Positions 58,964 to 64,000 of a DNA stretch of 64,000 nt are shown in pieces. The position numbers and the translations under genes were made by a program. The DNA is from Castor canadensis (Eukaryota; Chordata; Mammalia; Rodentia; Castoridae). The notes under the pieces were generated by a model that searched no databases, was not told the DNA's origin, and was given only the letters and a program-made list of their open reading frames with translations. Location: NCBI RefSeq assembly GCF_047511655.1, contig NC_133390.1, forward strand, positions 161,360,583 through 161,424,582. The letters are read 5' to 3'. The stretch's first letter is position 1. Every line of letters begins with the position of its first letter.

Positions 58964-59008
58964 TTGTGTGTGCGCGTGTGTGTGCGCGCGCGCGTGTGTG
59001 CGTGTGTC
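58964..59008. repeat. (TG)n(CG)n alternating tract
   Basis: 'tgtgcgcgcgcgcgtgtgtg' and neighbours form about 45 nt of uninterrupted purine-pyrimidine alternation with a CG core, a strong Z-DNA-type sequence, abutting a B1 SINE. Confidence 0.95.
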
Positions 59009-59107
59009 AGGGTCTTGCTGTGTTCCGGGTTGTGCGCATGGAACTCTCCGACTCCTGCCTCTGCCTCGGGAGTGCTGGCTTTACAGGCGTGCACCATCGT
59101 GCCCATC
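59003..59107 (-). mobile_element. B1-like SINE (antisense)
   Basis: 'gtcagggtcttgctgtgttc' and 'cctgcctctgcctcgggagt' mark an antisense B1. Its tail side touches the TG/CG tract, which may have grown from it. Confidence 0.75.
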
Positions 59108-59561
59108 ACGCGAGCTGTGTACCGGGGGCCTCCCGAAGATAAGCTTTACATCTGCCACCCCCGTGTGCTGGAATTAACCCCGTCTTACAGAGGACTGACC
59201 CGAAGCTCACGGGGTGAAGAAACATGCCAAGGGCCAGCCAGGCACAAACCCAGGAGCTCAGACCCGAGCCTGCGCCCTGCCCCCGCCCCGTGCTCCACCC
59301 TGCCAGCGTCACTCGCGCTCCTGAGCCGCTCCTCCAGCCCCCGGAGCTCAGCATTTTAAGGATTAGGGTTCTCGAATTCCTAAATGCCATGACCGGCTAC
59401 TCTGGGAATCTAGGGGTCGTTCCTAGAGGCCAGGAGCCCCAAATCTGGCTTTAAGATGCTTTTCTTCAGTGAGCCCAGGACTTAAGGACCCCTGAGGTCT
59501 CAAGGTTGCAGGGACACAGGTGTATGCCTCCCGGCTTCCTGGGACCCAGCCTGCCCCTCAC

Positions 59562-59722
59562 CCGGATCTTGATTTCCGGATTCTCCAGGTAAAGGTCCCG
59601 CTCAGCCAGCAGGTAGCTGTTGGCAGCCGGCTCCATGAGGAGGCCCCGCACCTTGATGAGGTTCGACTCAGTCAGGTAGCTGCTGTACCTCTCATAGAGG
59701 ATTCGAAGGGGAATGCTGTTCT
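59562..59722 (-). CDS. TGM2: TGM2 exon 11
   Basis: 161 nt: two bases that complete a Glu codon with exon 10, then 53 codons ([20 protein letters not shown] ... [17 protein letters not shown]). It covers about human residues 539-592, the end of beta-barrel 1. Arg and Tyr at the positions of human Arg580 and Tyr583 (in AERDLYLEN), which line the GTP/GDP pocket, are present. So allosteric nucleotide inhibition is probably kept. The residues equivalent to human Cys545 and Cys554 are Arg and Tyr here. The acceptor is 'cctcctgcag' and the donor GTGAGG. Confidence 0.95.
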
Positions 59723-60750
59723 CTGCAGGAGGGGAGAGGGAGGGTGCTCTGAGGGCTAGATCCTTGCTGCCCCCTCTCTCCTGGAGGCACAGAGAGGGAG
59801 AGGGAACATGCTTAAAGTCACAGCACAAGCTCTGCATGCCCTCCAGGTCCCCCAGGGAGGAGCAAGAGAGGGAGGCAGAGCAGCAGGTGGGGAAGTGCTC
59901 CAGCAACCCCAGGCCTGAGTTTTAGTCCCACCTCTGGCCCATCTAACTGGTGACCTGGACAAGTCTCCCCACCTCCCAGGACCTAGTTTTAGCACCTGGG
60001 CAGTAAGAGTGCTCAGAAGACTAGGTGGGGTCAGCTGGGCAGGGCAGGGAGGTGCCTGGCACTGCCTGCTGGGCACCGTGCTTCTCACAACACCTCCCCC
60101 AGCATCTTCATGTGCTTGTATCAGCCCCCAGCTGCCAAGCGAGGAAACTGAGGCTCAGGCAGCTGAACTAACATTGCCACAGGTCACACAGCTGGGCTGG
60201 TCATTCAGAACTCGAGTCTCCAGCGTCCCCAGTGCCCCTGAGGTGAACTTCCTTCCCACGGCCCAGATCGCATGGCTTTATAGGTGAAGAGCCGCCACCG
60301 CTGCGGGAAGCACTGAGCCCAGGGGAGCTGCTACTTCCTGGCCTTGTTCATGCACTGACTTGACTGTGTGACCAAAGCCACTCAGGGATGAGAAGGTAGG
60401 ACAGGACCAACTCCTCCCAGTGCAGAACAGCAAGGTGTGACCTGAGGGCACTGGGGCTGTGTTTGCGGGAGGTGGGAAGGAACAAGGAAAGGCACACAGA
60501 GCTAAGAGACTCCAAGGGCTGTGCTGGCAACTTGTCCCCTCCCTCGGGCAAGTCCCTCTTGCTTGTGGGGCCCTCTGTCAAACAGAACCTCTGCAGGGAC
60601 ACTCTCTGGGCTCCCTGGTGCCCAACCAACCTCTCCTTGTCATTGTCCCTGCAGGCAGGAGCCAATGCCACAGCAGGAGGGATGTGCTACCTCTTTCACC
60701 ACCTTTTGTCCCTCCCCTCACTAGACCAGCACTTACACACCCGGTCATGA

Positions 60751-60997
60751 GTTGTTTTTTTTTTTTTTTTTCCATGGGACTGGGATTTGAATTCAGGGCT
60801 TTGCACTTGCCAAGCAGGCAATCTACTGCTTGAGTCACAGCTCCAGTCATTTTGCTCTGTTATTTTTTGTTTGTTTGTTTTGTTTTTGAGGTGGGATCTT
60901 GAGAACTATTTGCCCAGGCTGGCCTCAAACTGCAATCCTCCCGATCTCAGCCTCCCAAGTAGCTAGGATTACAGGTGTGAGCCACTGGTGCCAGGCT
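60751..60997 (-). mobile_element. Composite B1 + ID-like SINE (antisense) in TGM2 intron 10
   Basis: A T-run, 'gggatttgaattcagggctt', a (TTTG)n linker, then antisense B1 ('ggctggcctcaaactgcaat', 'gagccactggtgccaggc'). It lies in sense orientation relative to TGM2 transcription. Confidence 0.88.
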
Positions 60998-63624
60998 CAG
61001 TCACAATTTTTCACACATCTGTGTATATCCTCATTCACTCACACTATTTTTTTCTTTAAATTAAACTGCTTTATATTTTTAACTTTTTCTCCCTCTTAAG
61101 AAAACTTTTCATCATTATTTGTAGCAAGAGTCACTGACTACATTAATAAAATAAATACAAGCAAATGAAGTCTCACACGCAGTGTTCTAACTAGGTTGGG
61201 CTCTAAATTTGAGACCTAAACTTTCTGTGAAAGACAGAGAGTAACAAGGTCAGGAACAGCAGAGACTGATTAGCACCTGCTGGGACTTCTTCCCAGGTCA
61301 TCTGCAGGATTGAGGAGCACTGAGAAGTCACCTGCTCCCTGTGGGGTTCAAGGTCCAGCCTGTCCACATAGCTGCTGACCACAGCCCACTCTTTAGAAAG
61401 CATGGCACCAGCCTCTCTGGGCCTGTCATCCCCAGGATGGGTCTGCTGCAGCCTGTGATGTGACCCAGTGAAAAATGCAAAATTCTATGCCAAGAAGGAC
61501 AAAAGGGAGGGAAAACTGTGTAAAAAGGATGAAAGGAAGGGAAAATGATCTGTTAAGACCTGGTGGGGCACAGCGGAAACCCTGACCAGCCCCACAGGAA
61601 AGAAACGAAACTTTGTCCTCCAGGGGTGGGGAAGACATGGCCTCAACTGTTGACTTTTCCAGGAGGCCAAGTCCAGGGCAGGGCTGGGCCTTGGAGAGCC
61701 ACCATTCACAAGCCAGTGACCATGGTTTGGCCTCAGGCCACATGCTGGCTGGGGGAGGAAACCAATGTGGTCATCTCAACCACTCCTTGGATAAAATGGC
61801 CTGTTCTAGAAGGTTCCCTAGGGGTGGTTCCTGAGACTACACTGGCTGCATTCCCAGTGACCCACCTGGAGGGATGAGGGAGGACAGAGGCACAGGGTGG
61901 AGGCAGGAAGGGCAATGAGAAGAAGAGACCACAGCTTGAGACACAGCTGGGGGACAACTGGACTCTGTTCAGCTGTCCAGGCCTGGCTTCCTGTTCACTA
62001 GCATGTGGAAATTCCCGGGCCTTATCATCAAAGAGCAGCAAGCAATGCAGCCAAGTGTGGGGGCTGAGTGGGGAGAGGATCTGTCTCAGTTGACCTTGGC
62101 TTTGGAGGCCGCAGCAGAGCCTCTTGGACTGGTTCCATCTTCAGCCAGAGGGCAATGCACAGCATTGCCGCCCTCTCCTTGCAGCTTTGTCCCTCAAGGG
62201 TCTCTGGAAGGCTGGACGCCCTCCACTGAGCACAGCCCAGGATGATAAGGAGAACCGACAGGCTGGCTGCACCCTGGAGAACAGGGTTCTGGGTGCACTG
62301 GTGTCTGTGAGGCAAAGGTGACTCTGCAGTGGCCCAAGAGGGAGGTATGTGACATCTCAGGTCCAGGCCAGAGTTCACTTCATGCCACACATTCCAGGAC
62401 ATGAAATTCCTCCTGTCTGAGTGGTTCCCAAAAAGCACAGGCAGGTGTGCGCTCAGACACCTGTACAGAGACAAATGGCCCCTGTACCAGTGGGAATCCC
62501 TCATCCTGAATGAAGAGGACAAATGCTCTGGGTCACAGCCAGCCAGCAGATGGCAGCAGCTAGAACATAGGTATCCCATGCAGCTGTACCCTGCCCCTGA
62601 CTTTTGGAGTCTAGATGCAGAGACAGCTGGGTCCTTTCCACTTCATCAAGGTGGCAGGGAGGCGGAACCCATGGAACTCTGAGCTGATTTCAACTTGTGG
62701 CACCTCAGGTGTTCAGGAAAGGTCCAGGGCCTCTAAGCCTCCCCTCACTTCTCTGCACCTATGCTAAATGAGGAGCAAGGGCCTTGCTGTGTCCTGGCCC
62801 TGCTGTGCCCTTTCCAGGAGTTTCCAGAGTATGCTCTGCTCTGAGCCTTCACGGTTGCCCATCAGGTGGGCTGCTGATCAGGTGGGTGCACTATTGTCCT
62901 TCCTAACAGGCCATTGACCTTGCCCATGACTGTACATTGGGACACTGGCAGAGACAGGAATCAGGGAGGTTGGGCTGGCGCTAGCATGTATCTTTCAACA
63001 GCTCCCAGGCCACTCCCAGCTCCACGGGCCTCTGGCCTTCCCTACCCACAGGCTCCAAAGAGAAGGATATGGGCCGGTAATGCTGGGGACAGGATGGGGC
63101 CTGGCTTGGTCCTGCCTCACTGTATGACCTCAGGGCCTGGAATAATTTTAGGAGGATAACCAGGCAGAGAGAACGCAGGGAGCCAAAGGGCCTGGAGGCT
63201 TGAGTGACAAAGACTCTGCCAGGGCTGAGGATCACCTTTCCTCAGGGAAAGAATCTGCCTAACAGTGCTGGAGCCACCCGAGAGGTGACCACTTTTCCCG
63301 CAGTGGCTGGGACACTCCACTCCTGCAGTCTGACTGCTCTGTCCAGGGTGGCAGCCTGGACACAGGTGCTACCCAGCTGTGGAAGATTAGCACCACTTCA
63401 TGTGCTCAGAAAGTTCCATGGACAGCGCCCATCAACAGCCTCCTTCCTCTGAGGCCAGGAGCACTGGAGCAATGGAGCCCAGAAAGGGAGGCTCTCGAGG
63501 TGTTAGCAGATGTACTGAGGAAAGAAATTAGCCAGAGAGAAGCAGAAGGTCTGGGGAAACTGGCAGGGGCCCCAGGACGATGAGATGAAACAAAACTAAA
63601 ATAAAACAGTTGCTAAGTGGACAG

Positions 63625-63740
63625 GTTCAAATGTCAGTCCTGTCACTTCTGAACTATGCGACCCTGGGAAAGTTACTTAACCTCTCTGTGCCTCCGTTTC
63701 CTCACCTGGAAAGTGGGGTAGTGACCAGATTCAAGTCAAG
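63625..63740 (+). repeat. MIR-type ancient SINE
   Basis: 'gttacttaacctctctgtgc' and 'ctccgtttcctcacctggaa' are near-consensus MIR core. It ends about 100 nt downstream of exon 10's donor in the TGM2 direction. Confidence 0.8.
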
Positions 63741-63838
63741 GCCTTGGTATTATGAAAGCAGTGAGTGAGCGCTAGGCAAGTGCCGTGGAGGTGAAACGTG
63801 TTTGCAAAATGCTGGACCCTGGGAACGCAGTGTCTTAC

Positions 63839-64000
63839 CAGAGAAGGGCTCCAGGGTCAGATTGAGCAGGTCCTTGGTGCCGCACTCGGGCCCCAGGACC
63901 CCGTTGTAGCTGACAGTGCGGGCACAGAGCATAAGGCGGGAGTCACGCCTCTCAGCAGTGCTGTTGGTGATATGGGCGAAGACGTCAAAGTCACTGCCCA
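63839..64000 (-). CDS. TGM2: TGM2 exon 10 (partial, cut by window edge)
   Basis: The last 162 nt of the exon are in the window. It reads [20 protein letters not shown], then [20 protein letters not shown] and [13 protein letters not shown] plus one base of a split Glu codon, about human residues 486-538 in beta-barrel 1. SDFDVFAHI and [10 protein letters not shown] are recognisable TGM2 segments. The donor is G|GTAAGA. The 5' end of the exon, and the upstream exons with the catalytic Cys-His-Asp triad, are outside the window. Confidence 0.95.

Larger units (their letters stand above)
58423..59561 (-). other. TGM2: TGM2 intron 11
   Basis: 1139 nt. It holds a MIR-like piece at 58535-58640, a (TG/CG)n run at 58964-59008 and an antisense B1 at 59003-59107. 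A 212-codon plus-strand open frame spans this intron antisense to TGM2; it crosses the TG run and the B1 and I treat it as chance. Confidence 0.88.
59723..63838 (-). other. TGM2: TGM2 intron 10
   Basis: 4116 nt, donor GTAAGA at 63833-63838 (minus strand). It contains one composite SINE (60751-60997) and a MIR (63625-63740). The rest, including 60998-63624, shows nothing I recognise. Overlapping open frames near 62028-62579 and 61426-61877 have no domain and no conserved start. Confidence 0.88.

Noticed and set aside
58539-59177. 212-codon plus-strand open frame antisense in TGM2 intron 11
   Set aside because: It crosses a MIR, a TG/CG tract and an antisense B1 SINE, and matches no protein family.
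62028-62579. 183-codon minus-strand open frame within TGM2 intron 10
   Set aside because: The main TGM2 exons are accounted for by good splice sites. This frame has no transglutaminase similarity and a low-complexity, GC-driven composition.

Overview
This is mammalian nuclear DNA and almost certainly from a rodent. Most of it is intron or intergenic sequence packed with retroposons, with short exons of two genes. Two signals point to the order. First, there are dozens of short B1/7SL-like SINEs, many fused to a tRNA/ID-like SINE whose box-B region reads 'gagttcaaa'. Second, the protein residues encoded by the exons look like rodent ones. The fused B1+ID-like SINEs and the L1 tails ending near 'catttctcccc' (antisense) resemble those of castorimorph rodents such as beaver. 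That species-level call is from memory and is only moderately certain.

Layout. Positions 1-17234 are the last intron of RPRD1B (CREPT), on the plus strand. The terminal coding exon is 17235-17384, followed by a 2.5 kb 3'UTR with no recognisable retroposon, up to a poly(A) signal at 19847. From about 19870 to 55715 lies roughly 36 kb of intergenic DNA. It holds several old L1 fragments in both orientations, younger 5'-truncated L1 tails, fossil LTRs, DNA-transposon remnants, MIRs, many B1/ID SINEs, a 5S rRNA pseudogene with short flanking direct repeats, and what looks like a 5' tRNA half inserted in an L1. From 55715 to 64000, on the minus strand, lies the 3' end of TGM2 (tissue transglutaminase): the 3'UTR and the last four coding exons (13, 12, 11 and part of 10). 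Exon 10 runs off the window edge.

How the genes relate. RPRD1B and TGM2 are convergent (tail to tail), as I recall for human chromosome 20q11.23. The two genes are not functionally coupled as far as is known. RPRD1B binds the RNA polymerase II C-terminal domain. TGM2 is a calcium-dependent crosslinking enzyme that also binds GTP. All splice sites seen fit the consensus and all exon phases join cleanly, so both genes look intact here.

I found no new coding system. Most longer open frames in the window are chance frames in GC-rich, TG-repeat or retroposon DNA. The items most worth a second look are the 5S pseudogene with its hairpin and direct repeats, the tRNA-half insertion, the nested-insertion stack at 23-26 kb, and cysteine changes in TGM2 beta-barrel 1.
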